From Pelagibacterales bacterium SAG-MED37 (GTDB lineage Bacteria; Pseudomonadota; Alphaproteobacteria; Pelagibacterales; Pelagibacteraceae): 53,320 bases of DNA. The notes beneath the pieces are model-generated. The model was not told the origin of the DNA, did not search any database, and worked only from the letters and a program-made list of their open reading frames with translations. The stretch spans positions 1 to 53,320 of the forward strand of contig JACWEG010000005.1 of NCBI GenBank assembly GCA_014653605.1, read 5' to 3'. A program made the position numbers and the translations under genes. Shown piece after piece: positions 25,776 through 35,574 of this stretch. Numbering within the stretch: the stretch's first letter is position 1; the number at the start of each line of letters is the position of its first letter.

Positions 25776-26552
25776 ATTTTCATATTCTTTTGTCAATTTA
25801 TAATAGGTTTCAAAATCTAAGTTTTGAGGTCTTAAATTAAGATCAATTTTTAATTTTTTAATTATATCCACATTTCCATTAAACAATTGATTAAAAGGTT
25901 TTTTTAACATCTTTCTACGTTGACTAAAAAAAACCCTAGTTATTATTTCTAAGTTTTTTGGATTTTCAATTTTAAAAAAATTTGTTTTTGGTTTGAAGAA
26001 TAATAAAGAACTATCAACTCTTGGTTTTGGTGAAAAGCTATTTGGTTTGACGTCACATATTTTCTCAATATTTAACTTCCAATTAGATAAAATAGATAAC
26101 CTCCCATATCTAGAAGTATTAAAATTTGAGATAATTCTATCGGCAACTTCTTTTTGAAACATTAAGATTAAGCAGCTAAACCAAAAGTTATTTTTATCTA
26201 AATTTAAAATCCATTTACATAATATTTCAGTTGAAATATTATAAGGAAGATTACCAAAAACAACTAATTCATCATCATCAATATTTTTTTCATTTACATT
26301 TAAAACATCATCATTGATAATTTTGATTTCATTCTTAAAATCATTAGATAATTTTAATACCAAATTTTCATCTTTTTCTATTACAAAAAATTTTTTGGGA
26401 CTTTTTTTAATAATATGCGAAGTAAGATTTCCAGTTCCTGGTCCAACTTCAAGCACTGACTTATTCTTAATATCTGTCACTAGTAATATTTTATTAATTA
26501 TATTTTGGTCTATAAGAAAGTTTTGACCTAAGCTTTTTTTTGCTTTTATCAC
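25767..26552 (-). CDS. rsmA: 16S rRNA (adenine1518/1519-N6)-dimethyltransferase
   Basis: 261 residues (also called KsgA). It dimethylates two adjacent adenines in the 3' helix of 16S rRNA late in small-subunit assembly. Motifs: [13 protein letters not shown] at the start, SAM site [12 protein letters not shown], and catalytic [23 protein letters not shown] and the C-terminal helical domain are present. Last gene of the lptF-to-rsmA operon; its start overlaps pdxA by 4 bp. Confidence 0.95.
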   Translation of the reverse strand: MIKAKKSLGQNFLIDQNIINKILLVTDIKNKSVLEVGPGTGNLTSHIIKKSPKKFFVIEKDENLVLKLSNDFKNEIKIINDDVLNVNEKNIDDDELVVFGNLPYNISTEILCKWILNLDKNNFWFSCLILMFQKEVADRIISNFNTSRYGRLSILSNWKLNIEKICDVKPNSFSPKPRVDSSLLFFKPKTNFFKIENPKNLEIITRVFFSQRRKMLKKPFNQLFNGNVDIIKKLKIDLNLRPQNLDFETYYKLTKEYENLI

Positions 26553-27517
26553 TTTTGAGAGTCTAAAAACTGTATTGCCTTTATTAGACTTAAAGGGTTT
26601 GATAATTTTTTACCAAGCATTCTTTCATTTGGTCCATGATCTGGCGAAACTCTAATGAATGGAAGTCCTAAAGTTATATTGATAGCGTCATATTCATACA
26701 AAGTCTTTATAGGTGTTAGTACTTGGTCATGATACATACCAATTATTACATCAAATTTTTGTCTATTCTTTTTTAAAAAAATAGTATCTGCCGGAAAAGG
26801 GCCTGAAATTTTGTACTTTAATTTAGTTAAGTATTTAATTGTAGGTTTAAGAATTTTTTGATCTTCATTAATCTTATCAATACTTTCACAGTGTGGATTA
26901 AGTCCAGTGATAGCAATTTTAGGTTTTTTCCCAATTTTATCTCTAAAAAAATTATTTATTATTTTTACCTTTTCTATAATTAAATTTTTGTTTATTTTCT
27001 TTGAAACAAGTTTTAAAGGTAAATGGGTTGTTAATGGACTGACAGACAAATTTTTATTATAAATTAACATCGCATACTTTTTAGTTTTAGTTTTATAAGC
27101 TAAATATTCAGTAATTCCTAAAAACTTATTTCTTAAAAAAAATTTTTTTGAAATAGGTCCGTTTATAAATTTATTAGTAATTTTTTTTTTCAATATCTTT
27201 AAAGCTAATTCAAAAGATTGCTTAATATATGTATTAGATTTAGAGGATAATTTTTCAAATGGTTTGTTTTGATTATATTTTATATTTATCAAATTTATTG
27301 ATCTATTATTTAGTTTTAAGTTTTTTAATAGAGGTAAATTTAATAGTTTAATTTTTTTTTTTAAGCCTAGTTTATTCATCTGAAGTTTTAAAAGATTTAA
27401 TGATGCAATTAAGATTATAGGACTTTTAAATTTTTTAGTTTTTAAAGCTTTAATGAAGATTTCAAAAAAAATACTATTTGGTTCACCAGCAACTATAATT
27501 ATTGGTCTATAATTCAT
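26549..27517 (-). CDS. pdxA: 4-hydroxythreonine-4-phosphate dehydrogenase
   Basis: 322 residues. It oxidises 4-phosphohydroxy-L-threonine in the DXP-dependent pyridoxal phosphate pathway. Family features are IIVAGEPNSIFFEI at the N-terminus, NGPISKKFF, MLIYNKNLSVSPLTTHLPLK, ITGLNPHCE and GMYHDQVLTPIKT, which supply the divalent-metal histidines. The end reads SPDHGPNERMLGKK, a variant of the usual DHGTAFDIAG block. Very Lys/Asn/Ile-rich even for this genome. Overlaps surA by 11 bp upstream and rsmA by 4 bp downstream. Confidence 0.9.
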   Translation of the reverse strand: MNYRPIIIVAGEPNSIFFEIFIKALKTKKFKSPIILIASLNLLKLQMNKLGLKKKIKLLNLPLLKNLKLNNRSINLINIKYNQNKPFEKLSSKSNTYIKQSFELALKILKKKITNKFINGPISKKFFLRNKFLGITEYLAYKTKTKKYAMLIYNKNLSVSPLTTHLPLKLVSKKINKNLIIEKVKIINNFFRDKIGKKPKIAITGLNPHCESIDKINEDQKILKPTIKYLTKLKYKISGPFPADTIFLKKNRQKFDVIIGMYHDQVLTPIKTLYEYDAINITLGLPFIRVSPDHGPNERMLGKKLSNPLSLIKAIQFLDSQK

Positions 27518-28448
27518 TAAATATTACATTTTTTTTTATTTTATTAAAATAAAGTCTAGAAAATTGATTAAGTTGTTCGTTAGTTTTAAATTGAATTAAA
27601 TTACTAATTTCATTATCAAGATTAAAATCTATCTCATATTTCTTTACATCTTCAACTTTAATTATAAGAAAACCAGATGAGGTCATTATTGGTTTTGAAA
27701 ATTCTCCCTTTTTTAAATCTGAAACTTTTGTTCTTATTTTTTCGTTTAAATTATCTTCTTTAATCCATCCAATATATCCACCAACAGAGGCAGAGTCAGA
27801 AACACTGTGAATTAATGCAGCATTTTTGAAACCTGTTAATTCAATATCTTTAAGAATTTGTTCATATTTTTTTTCAAATTCTGATTTTTTCGAAACATTA
27901 AAAATAATCTCAGAAATTGACAATTCTCTTAAATCTTTTTTTGGCTTATTTAAAATTTCTAATTTAATTTTTTTTTTATCTATTGATATTTTAGAATTAT
28001 ATTTTTGAAATACTAAATCATTCCAAATTAATTCTATAGCAAATTTTTCCCTTATGAGCTTAATATTTAGATCATTCTCTTTTAAATAATTCTCAAAATT
28101 TTCAATACTGTTAAATTCTATTTGTGAATATTTTTGTTTCAGTAAATTCATCAAAAATTTATCTTCCACTTTAATTTCTTCTACAAAGTTAAGAATTTCA
28201 GTTTTCTTGATTTTGTCCCTAATAATTGAATTTTTTGAGATAACTAATTGTTCGTCATCATTTAATTCATTAATTTGAGGATTAAAAATTTTTAAAAATT
28301 TTACTTCATGGTAAATATCTATTGTAGTTATTATTTCATTATCTATTTTAAATAAAATTTTATTCTCATAAGCTTGTAAATTACAAAAATTTAAAATTAG
28401 TATTAAAAAGGAAACAAGCCATAGCTTTGAAAATATATTACCTCTCAT
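27507..28448 (-). CDS. surA: SurA-like periplasmic peptidyl-prolyl isomerase/chaperone
   Basis: 313 residues with an N-terminal signal peptide (LWLVSFLILILNFCNLQAYE). An N-terminal chaperone region (residues ~30-170) is followed by one parvulin-type PPIase domain around 175-270 (SEIIFNVSKKSEFEK, GGYIGWIKEDNL, GEFSKPIMTSSGFLIIKVED). E. coli SurA has two such domains; alphaproteobacterial versions usually have one, as here. It escorts outer-membrane proteins, including LptD, encoded immediately upstream with a 4-bp gap. Confidence 0.85.
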   Translation of the reverse strand: MRGNIFSKLWLVSFLILILNFCNLQAYENKILFKIDNEIITTIDIYHEVKFLKIFNPQINELNDDEQLVISKNSIIRDKIKKTEILNFVEEIKVEDKFLMNLLKQKYSQIEFNSIENFENYLKENDLNIKLIREKFAIELIWNDLVFQKYNSKISIDKKKIKLEILNKPKKDLRELSISEIIFNVSKKSEFEKKYEQILKDIELTGFKNAALIHSVSDSASVGGYIGWIKEDNLNEKIRTKVSDLKKGEFSKPIMTSSGFLIIKVEDVKKYEIDFNLDNEISNLIQFKTNEQLNQFSRLYFNKIKKNVIFNEL

Positions 28449-28452
28449 AAAA

Positions 28453-30885
28453 TTAATCTGAAACCTTTTGTTCTATAGATGTCATTGGAATTAATGTAAT
28501 ACTTAACATAAAATCCTCTGATGGTTCTAAATCTCTATCACTATAGTAAGTTTTTTTATATTTCATTCCAGCAACAAGACAATCATTTTTATACTCGTAT
28601 ATTAAGTCATAGTATTCAGTTAGATCCATCTCTCTATTCTTTCTAGTTCTAAAAGTAACAAAATTTTGATCATCAAAATTAAAAGACGTAGTATTCTCTA
28701 AAATATTTTTGTTTCCAATGGCACCATTTTCTTCAATGAAATTAAAAGTTGTAATAAATTTATTTTTCTGAATAGTTGTCCCAAAAGAATTGTATTCAAA
28801 ATGATTTAAATTGTTATCAACTGAAAATTCATAATCTAAAGATATATTATCATTAAAATTATTTTTTATTTTTCCAAAATAATTAGATTTTTTCTTATTT
28901 ATTGTACTACTTGTCGGTATATCTTCATTCACCTTTCCTCTCAAAACAGTACCTAGTTTTGCCTCGAAAAATTTATTAATATCATCTAACTTTTCTTTTT
29001 TATAATCAATTCCTAAAGTAAGATTTTGACCAGATTCAAGAGTATCTTTTAAACCAAGTCTATTAATATTAAAAATATTATCACTATTGATTTTTCTTTT
29101 TTCATTTCCATAAAATTTCATGCTAGATGGATTTATTCTTAAAGACAATTTTGGACTTATATAGCTTGAATAATTTTCATCTAATTTAACTAGTGGAAAA
29201 CTAGACTGCATTTCAATTATATTTGAAAATTTAACTTCTGGGGTAGAGTCGTATTCTACATTATTTTTTCCAGCAGTTATTGTATTTTGCAAATAATAAT
29301 TTAAATTATTTTTAAATCCTTTATCTGAAATAAAATTAAAACTTTGTATATTAAGGTTGTTAATCATTCTAGATCTTAAACTGTTAGTATCTTTGAGAAT
29401 ATTGTCCCCTTGAGAAACAAAATCAAAAGAACCCAAATTACTGTTATCAAAGAAATTTTTTGAAAAATTATAATAAGGTAATATATACTGATAACGATCA
29501 CTATTTGCTTTAGATAGATCTTCATAGGATGTAAAACCAGTTGTAAAATTGAATTTTTCGTGTTCTAAATTTAATTCTATGTCAGATGTTAAGGTATCAA
29601 AGTTCTCTGGTTTAAGTTCTGTATCCACAATATTAGTATCAAAAATTTTAAGATAGTTATCATTATTTACTTTTTGATATGAAATATCCAAGGTACTTTC
29701 TATGAAATTTTCAAAATCTAGGTCAGCTTCATATTTTGAAAAAAAATGTATTAAAGTATTTTTTTTTTGAGAGCTTTTGGACTTATAGCCATCTGTAATA
29801 TTAAAGTCGGTAATAAAATAAGATTTTTTATTTTGTTGTCTGTATTCATTCTGTATCATCAAAATATCTTCATCAAAAAATGTTGGCTTGAAGGTTAGAT
29901 CTTTATTATCTGATAAAACATGAAAATAAGGTAGCTGCAATGAGGAACCAAGAATATTCGAATTATTAATGTGAGGAACTAAAAGACCTGATTGTCTTTT
30001 AACTGTAGGACCAGGGTGAAAAAATTTTGGGAAATATATTACAGGAACATCATAAACTTTTATAAGTGCACTGTCGTATAAAACTTGTTTTTTATTTTTA
30101 TCGTATGTAATTTTTTTTGCCTGCACTGACCAAGGTGGACATTTATCACTTTTTTTACAACTAGTAAAAATTCCTTTATCAATTGTTGTAATGCCATTTT
30201 TGCTAGATGATGAAATACCTTTAAATCTTGGATCGTTTTCCTTATTACCAAAAATGTCTTTTTTTAAATTAATATCAATATCTTTAGCAATATAACTTTG
30301 ATCTTTTAAATTAAAAATTGCATTTTTAAAAAAGTAATTATCACTAAAAGGCTGATTAAATTTAGTATTTATAAATATCTTTTCTCCTTTTAAAATCTCA
30401 TCTTTTATAGAGTAACTAAGTTTGTCTATCTCATAAAGTGTTTGATTTTTTTTATCAATAATTGTTGTCGGTTTATTAGCCTCTAAAATAAGTTTATCTC
30501 TTAATATAATTATATCTTCAGACTTAAAATTGTAATTTGAAAAAATTAAAGAACTAGACTTACCTTTTATCTGAATTTTTTCCTGATCTTTAAGATATAA
30601 AATATTTTCTGAATTAATAATATAATTATTAGCTTCATCGTTGACAGTTATGTTACCTTTGGCTTTTAAAATATTTCTAATTTTATCGTATTCAAACTCA
30701 TCTGCATTTATTATAACTCCATCATTGGTTTTTATTGTACCTCTTTTTTTTCCAATGATTTTATTTCCTCCTTCAAGAACTTCTATTTGTGATACATCAA
30801 AGTTTATTTGATCTTCAGAATAAGCATAATTTAAGAAAAAATTGTTTAAAAATATAATAATGATAATTAATAATTTATTTATCAT
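28453..30885 (-). CDS. lptD: LPS-assembly protein LptD
   Basis: 810 residues. LptD is the outer-membrane beta-barrel that places lipopolysaccharide on the cell surface. It begins with a signal peptide (LLIIIIIFLNNFFLNYAYS), then the LptA-like jellyroll region (residues ~35-200), the FTSCKKSDKCPPW cysteine pair near 250, and VYDVPVIYFPKFFHPGPTVKRQSGLLVP that starts the barrel. The remaining ~500 residues are alternating beta strands ending at SITLIPMTS. Preceded by lptG (11-bp overlap) and followed by surA, the standard alphaproteobacterial order. Its presence shows that the cell has an LPS outer membrane. Confidence 0.92.
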   Translation of the reverse strand: MINKLLIIIIIFLNNFFLNYAYSEDQINFDVSQIEVLEGGNKIIGKKRGTIKTNDGVIINADEFEYDKIRNILKAKGNITVNDEANNYIINSENILYLKDQEKIQIKGKSSSLIFSNYNFKSEDIIILRDKLILEANKPTTIIDKKNQTLYEIDKLSYSIKDEILKGEKIFINTKFNQPFSDNYFFKNAIFNLKDQSYIAKDIDINLKKDIFGNKENDPRFKGISSSSKNGITTIDKGIFTSCKKSDKCPPWSVQAKKITYDKNKKQVLYDSALIKVYDVPVIYFPKFFHPGPTVKRQSGLLVPHINNSNILGSSLQLPYFHVLSDNKDLTFKPTFFDEDILMIQNEYRQQNKKSYFITDFNITDGYKSKSSQKKNTLIHFFSKYEADLDFENFIESTLDISYQKVNNDNYLKIFDTNIVDTELKPENFDTLTSDIELNLEHEKFNFTTGFTSYEDLSKANSDRYQYILPYYNFSKNFFDNSNLGSFDFVSQGDNILKDTNSLRSRMINNLNIQSFNFISDKGFKNNLNYYLQNTITAGKNNVEYDSTPEVKFSNIIEMQSSFPLVKLDENYSSYISPKLSLRINPSSMKFYGNEKRKINSDNIFNINRLGLKDTLESGQNLTLGIDYKKEKLDDINKFFEAKLGTVLRGKVNEDIPTSSTINKKKSNYFGKIKNNFNDNISLDYEFSVDNNLNHFEYNSFGTTIQKNKFITTFNFIEENGAIGNKNILENTTSFNFDDQNFVTFRTRKNREMDLTEYYDLIYEYKNDCLVAGMKYKKTYYSDRDLEPSEDFMLSITLIPMTSIEQKVSD

Positions 30886-31948
30886 TTACATTTCTTAAAA
30901 GAATTAAATTGATCAAAGCAAAAAATAATAGGGGTACAGTTACAGCAGTCAATATATTAATCTTTTCGGTATTTCCAAGAACATAAAAAAAATTGCTTAT
31001 ATAATAAATTAAAACTGAAAAAAAAAGTCCTATTGTAATTTTTAAGCTTTTACTTCGTAAGTTTTTAGTATTCATCATGATTACTCCTGAAAATATAACC
31101 ATCAATACGAAAAAAATAGGATAAGAAATTAATTTGATTAACTGAAGATCAATTTCAGTCAATGAATAGTTAAGTTTTTTATAGTTATCTCTCATTTCTA
31201 AGAGTTCGAAAATTGACAAGGAGGACATATTAGAAAATAAATTCTGAATTATTTCGTAGTTATAATTTGTACTTAGATAAAATTTTTCTCTAATAATCTT
31301 ATTATTTCCAATATATATTTCAGCATTTTCAATAATCCACTCTTTTTTAGTAACGTCTATTTTTTTACCTTTAATATTTCTTATTATTTCATAATTTTTA
31401 TCAAATTCTGAAATATAAGCATTCTGAAGTTCGTTTTTATATACTTTAGCAGCGTTAATCATAAGTGTTTTATCCTCATTAGTATCTTTAATCCAAAGAC
31501 CATTATTGGTGATTACTGCTAAGTACTTATTATCTGTGGTATAATTAGATTTTAATCCTAAATAGAAATATTTTAAGTTGGATGAAAAATTATAAAAAAT
31601 GAATATAAGAAATATTCCTAACAAAAAAGTTGTCACACTTAAAATTGAAAAAATTTTTGAATTTTTTAATCCTGAATATTTAAATATATTCATTTCGTTA
31701 TTACTAAATAAATTATTAAAAAAAACTTGTGTAGAAATTAAAAATATAAACGGAAACATTTCAAATACAAACATTGGAGTATTTATTAATGACAAATAAA
31801 GTGGATAAAAAGAATTAACCTGAATTTCTTTAAAAAACTCTAGTTCTGTTAATAAATTGAGAATAAATATTAAACTAAAAAAAATCAAAAAAATATTGAT
31901 TAAGGCAGTCATATAAATTTTTAGAATAAATTGAATGTATGTTTTCAT
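30875..31948 (-). CDS. lptG: LPS export ABC transporter permease LptG
   Basis: 357 residues, six predicted membrane helices with a large periplasmic beta-jellyroll domain (residues ~130-250) between helices 3 and 4. YjgP/YjgQ family features are visible, such as ALLINIFLIFFSLIFILNLL, TPMFVFEMFPFIFLISTQVFF and the C-terminal FYVLGNTEKI. It is the inner-membrane permease that, with LptF and LptB, extracts LPS. The start overlaps lptF by 4 bp. F/G assignment rests on gene order and the C-terminal motif. Confidence 0.85.
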   Translation of the reverse strand: MKTYIQFILKIYMTALINIFLIFFSLIFILNLLTELEFFKEIQVNSFYPLYLSLINTPMFVFEMFPFIFLISTQVFFNNLFSNNEMNIFKYSGLKNSKIFSILSVTTFLLGIFLIFIFYNFSSNLKYFYLGLKSNYTTDNKYLAVITNNGLWIKDTNEDKTLMINAAKVYKNELQNAYISEFDKNYEIIRNIKGKKIDVTKKEWIIENAEIYIGNNKIIREKFYLSTNYNYEIIQNLFSNMSSLSIFELLEMRDNYKKLNYSLTEIDLQLIKLISYPIFFVLMVIFSGVIMMNTKNLRSKSLKITIGLFFSVLIYYISNFFYVLGNTEKINILTAVTVPLLFFALINLILLRNVNDK

Positions 31949-33078
31949 TTAGAGTATTTTATATACTTAAACTTTGTTAAAAATAGTAAATAAAGTATCA
32001 TTAAAGAAAAAAAAGGAATTACAATAATTTTTAAATTTCTAAAAAAATCCTCGTTAATGAGTCTTATAGTCATTTCTGATATAACTATTACACTTAACCC
32101 AATAGAAAATATTAAAAGACGATATTTAGTATAATTGGTGTTTTCTTTAGATCTGATGATAAGCAATAAAGAAACAAGAATTAAAACAGGAATATAAAGT
32201 GGAATTATAATTCTCTTATACAATTCTTTAAAAATGTTATTTATATTTTCTTCCCTACAATTTTCTACCTGAAAATCTTTATCTATTTGTAAAATGTTAA
32301 AGTTCATTAAATTATGATAGCATTTAATAAGGTCCACTGTAGCTACTTCTTGAGTTTTTTTATAAGTAGTGGTGTTGTCTTCCAAGTTACTTAAATTAAT
32401 ATCTGATTTAGAAAATTTAAAGCTTGTTATTTTATTATTGATAACACTTATAGTTTCCCCTGAATATAATTCCAAAATTTGATTATTACCCACTTGTTTA
32501 AAGTTACCTTTTTTTGCATAAGTTATTTGGAAATCACCTGTTCCTTTTTTGAGATATATTTCTTTTAAATTTCCATCTTTATCTTTTGAATTGCTATAAA
32601 TTGTTAAACCTTTAATAGCATCATTAAAAACTTTGGGCTTAACAAAGTTTTCTAAAAAGTTAATAGATGACGTTCTTAAAAATGATCTAGCCAAATCTTG
32701 AGTTTTTGGAACTATTGAAGCAACAAGAAAAATTTGAATTATAGTTATTATAATTGAAAGTTTTAAAAAAAAATTGATAAATTCAATTTTATTGATTCCA
32801 AAATTCCAAAAAATTATCAATTCATTTTTTATTTCATATTTTGTGATTGTATAAACAAAACTAAAGAATAGTATGAAGGGTATTAACTTCGTTACAATTT
32901 TTGGGAAATTTAGTAATGAAAAATTCAAATAGACTAAATAATTCCTACCATCCTCTACAATTATATCTAGAAAATTTACTGCCTGAAAAACCCAAATAAT
33001 TATACTAGTTGAAAAAAGGCTTATTAGAAAAAAAAGAGTACAATCTGATAATAATTTCCTAAATAATATTTTTTTCAT
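31945..33078 (-). CDS. lptF: LPS export ABC transporter permease LptF
   Basis: 377 residues with six membrane helices and a periplasmic domain of ~150 residues. LptF features include FWVFQAVNFLDIIVEDG-type text (here IIWVFQAVNFLDIIVEDGRN), NFPKIVTKLIPFILFFSFVY and ELIIFWNFGINKIEF, the coupling-helix region that contacts the ATPase LptB. First gene of the six-gene operon ending at rsmA, divergent from pepA. Confidence 0.87.
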   Translation of the reverse strand: MKKILFRKLLSDCTLFFLISLFSTSIIIWVFQAVNFLDIIVEDGRNYLVYLNFSLLNFPKIVTKLIPFILFFSFVYTITKYEIKNELIIFWNFGINKIEFINFFLKLSIIITIIQIFLVASIVPKTQDLARSFLRTSSINFLENFVKPKVFNDAIKGLTIYSNSKDKDGNLKEIYLKKGTGDFQITYAKKGNFKQVGNNQILELYSGETISVINNKITSFKFSKSDINLSNLEDNTTTYKKTQEVATVDLIKCYHNLMNFNILQIDKDFQVENCREENINNIFKELYKRIIIPLYIPVLILVSLLLIIRSKENTNYTKYRLLIFSIGLSVIVISEMTIRLINEDFFRNLKIIVIPFFSLMILYLLFLTKFKYIKYSK

Positions 33079-33100
33079 TGAAATATTTTAATTTTGTACA

Positions 33101-33106
33101 TATATA
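33101..33106 (-). promoter_or_regulatory. Candidate extended -10 for the lptF-lptG-lptD-surA-pdxA-rsmA operon
   Basis: On the minus strand the sequence is TGCTATATAT, an extended -10 (TGn followed by TATATA), 22 bases upstream of the lptF ATG. No good -35 is visible, which extended -10 promoters can do without. Chance occurrence in AT-rich DNA cannot be excluded. Confidence 0.35.
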
Positions 33107-33139
33107 GCATCGAACACGTATAGAGTGTATTTAAAATTT

Positions 33140-34597
33140 ATGACTATTCAAATTAACTACAAAAATAAAGGCCCAAAGAACCCTTTAGGTAACCCCGTCT
33201 TATTCGTTGATGAGAATTTTAATATTAGAGATATTAAGAAATTTATTTCAAAAAATGAATTCTCGTATTTGTCAGATTTACTAAAAACTAGTGATTTGAA
33301 AAAAAATTTGCTGTTTTTTGAAATAAACTCTAAAAAAACAATATTTTTAATCTCAATAAAAAAAAATCTAAAAACTTCTGATATTGAAAGTTTAGGTGCA
33401 AAACTTCATAGCTTTATAGATTATGATAAGAAAAATGATTACATCATAAACTCAGATACTATAAATAGTAAAATCAATAACTTTGTTGGGCACTTTCTAC
33501 ATGGACTTAAATTAAAATCTTATGAATTTAATATTTATAAATCAAAAAAGAAAAGAAAACTTATCTCTGTAAAAGTTATAGGAAACAAGAATAAAGTACC
33601 TTTAAAAGATCAATTAAAATTTAAAGCTTTAGAAGAAGGAACTTTTTACACAAGAGACTTAGTATCCGAACCAGGAAATGTTTTACATCCTGACGAATAT
33701 GCCAAAAGATTAAAATCTCTAAAAAAAAATGGTTTAAAGGTTAATATATATGATGACAAAAAATTAAAGAAGCTTGGAATGAACGCTTTACTTGGTGTTG
33801 GTCAGGGAAGTATTAGAGGATCATATCTTGTAACGATTGAATGGAAAGGTGCAAAAAATAATTCTAAACCTCTAGCCTTTGTTGGAAAAGGAGTATGTTT
33901 TGATACAGGCGGTTACTCCCTAAAGCCAGCAAAATTTATGGAAGATATGACATACGATATGGCTGGTTCTGCAACAGTAGTTGGTTTAATGAAAAATTTA
34001 GCTTTAAGAAAAGCTAAAATTAATGCTGTCGGAGTTGTAGGTTTAGTTGAGAACATGGTAAGTGGAAATGCACAAAGACCTGGAGATATCGTTAAATCTT
34101 ATAGTGGTAAAACTATTGAAATTTTAAATACAGACGCTGAAGGTAGATTAGTTTTGGCTGATGCACTTACTTTTACTGAAAAAAAATTTAAACCTAGGTT
34201 TATGGTGGATTTAGCAACTTTAACAGGAGCTATTATTGTTTCTCTTGGATCAGAGTATGCTGGACTATTTTCTAATAATGATAAACTGTCCAATCAATTA
34301 CTTGAAGCAGGAAAAAAAGTTGAAGAAAAATTATGGAGAATGCCTTTACATAAAAACTTTGATAAATTGATCGACTCTAAGAATGCTGATATGCAAAATA
34401 TAAATTATGTGGGAGGTGCTGGATCTACAACTGCAGCACAGTTCTTGCAAAGATTTATTTTAAATAATACTCCATGGGCTCATTTGGATATAGCAGGAAT
34501 GGCTTTCTCAAAATATGGGGGAGCATTAAACTCAGGAGGAGCTACAGGATATGGTGTAAGATTATTAAATCAATTAATAGAGGATAATTATGAATAA
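33140..34597 (+). CDS. pepA: Leucyl aminopeptidase (M17 family)
   Basis: About 485 residues. It removes N-terminal amino acids from peptides in the cytoplasm and uses two metal ions. Catalytic region: GKGVCFDTGGYSLKPA, MTYDMAGSATVVG and the signature NTDAEGRLVLADAL, giving the Lys, Asp, Glu and Arg active-site set. The N-terminal domain (residues 1-160) is divergent, as is common. I prefer ATG 33140 (MTIQINYK) over the GTG at 33125. Its end overlaps ndk by 8 bp. Confidence 0.93.
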   Translation: MTIQINYKNKGPKNPLGNPVLFVDENFNIRDIKKFISKNEFSYLSDLLKTSDLKKNLLFFEINSKKTIFLISIKKNLKTSDIESLGAKLHSFIDYDKKNDYIINSDTINSKINNFVGHFLHGLKLKSYEFNIYKSKKKRKLISVKVIGNKNKVPLKDQLKFKALEEGTFYTRDLVSEPGNVLHPDEYAKRLKSLKKNGLKVNIYDDKKLKKLGMNALLGVGQGSIRGSYLVTIEWKGAKNNSKPLAFVGKGVCFDTGGYSLKPAKFMEDMTYDMAGSATVVGLMKNLALRKAKINAVGVVGLVENMVSGNAQRPGDIVKSYSGKTIEILNTDAEGRLVLADALTFTEKKFKPRFMVDLATLTGAIIVSLGSEYAGLFSNNDKLSNQLLEAGKKVEEKLWRMPLHKNFDKLIDSKNADMQNINYVGGAGSTTAAQFLQRFILNNTPWAHLDIAGMAFSKYGGALNSGGATGYGVRLLNQLIEDNYE

Positions 34598-35000
34598 TAC
34601 GGAGCAAACTTTATCAATAATAAAACCTGATGCAGTAGAAAGAAACTTAGAAAATGAAATTAAACAAATGTTTAAAGATAAAGGATTTCAAATAATTAGA
34701 GAAAAAAAAATCCAAATAGAGAAATCTGAAGCTGAGAGTTTTTATAAAGTGCATGAAACTAAACCATTTTACAATGATTTATGTGCATATCTTTCTTCAG
34801 GGCCTATCGTTGTAATGGTGCTTGAAAAAGAAAATGCAGTGGTTGGTAATAGAGAATTAATGGGAGCAACAAATCCAAAAGATGCTTTAGATGGAACTAT
34901 TAGAAAAAAATATGGGATTTCAATTGATAAGAATTCTGTTCATGGATCTGATAGTCCTGAGAATGCTAAAATTGAAATTAACTTTTTCTTTAAAGACTAG
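34590..35000 (+). CDS. ndk: Nucleoside-diphosphate kinase
   Basis: 136 residues. It moves the gamma phosphate of NTPs onto NDPs through a phosphohistidine at His118 in NSVHGSDS. IIKPDAVERNL at the start and MGATNPKDALDGTIRKKYG are the other signature blocks. Translation is coupled with pepA (8-bp overlap). Its end overlaps the convergent purN by 11 bp. Confidence 0.97.
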   Translation: MNNTEQTLSIIKPDAVERNLENEIKQMFKDKGFQIIREKKIQIEKSEAESFYKVHETKPFYNDLCAYLSSGPIVVMVLEKENAVVGNRELMGATNPKDALDGTIRKKYGISIDKNSVHGSDSPENAKIEINFFFKD

Positions 35001-35574
35001 AAAACACCTTATTTATAGCTTTACGATATAAAAGATGCTCTTGTTTTAAGATCTTTTTTTTTAAAGATGAAGATGTATCTTTTTTTGATATTTTCACTTT
35101 TGTTTGTAAAATTATCTTACCTGAATCTAATCTAGAATTAACGTAATGTACTGTGCATCCAGAGTATTTTTCTTTATTTTGTAGTACTCGTTCATGTGTA
35201 TTAAGTCCTTTATATTTTGGTAATAAAGAAGGATGAATATTCAAAATTATACCTTTAAATTTTTTAATAAAATTAGGTGATAATATTTTCATAAAACCTG
35301 CTAGACAAATTAAACTAATTTTATTTATCTTTAATTGTTTAAGGGTAAAACTTTCTGATTTTTTTATATTATTAAAATCATAAATTTTTTTTTTAATCTT
35401 ATATCTATCTGCAAAATTGAGACCTTTTGCTCTTTTATTGTTTGAAACAATCAAACTTATTTTGATAGGTGATTTATTTAAAAATGAAAATTGAATAAGA
35501 TTTTTTAAATTACTACCTGTTCCAGAAATAAAAACTGCTGTTTTTATTTTATTAGAACCAATTAATTTTACCAT
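34990..35574 (-). CDS. purN: Phosphoribosylglycinamide formyltransferase
   Basis: 194 residues. It transfers a formyl group from 10-formyl-THF to GAR, step three of purine synthesis. Signature: FISGTGSNLKNLI at the start, SLICLAGFMKILSPNFI, NIHPSLLPKYKGLNTHERVL with the catalytic Asn and His, and CTVHYVNSRLDSGKIIL with the catalytic Asp. The start lies inside purM (23-bp overlap), the usual purM-purN coupling. Confidence 0.95.
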   Translation of the reverse strand: MVKLIGSNKIKTAVFISGTGSNLKNLIQFSFLNKSPIKISLIVSNNKRAKGLNFADRYKIKKKIYDFNNIKKSESFTLKQLKINKISLICLAGFMKILSPNFIKKFKGIILNIHPSLLPKYKGLNTHERVLQNKEKYSGCTVHYVNSRLDSGKIILQTKVKISKKDTSSSLKKKILKQEHLLYRKAINKVFSSL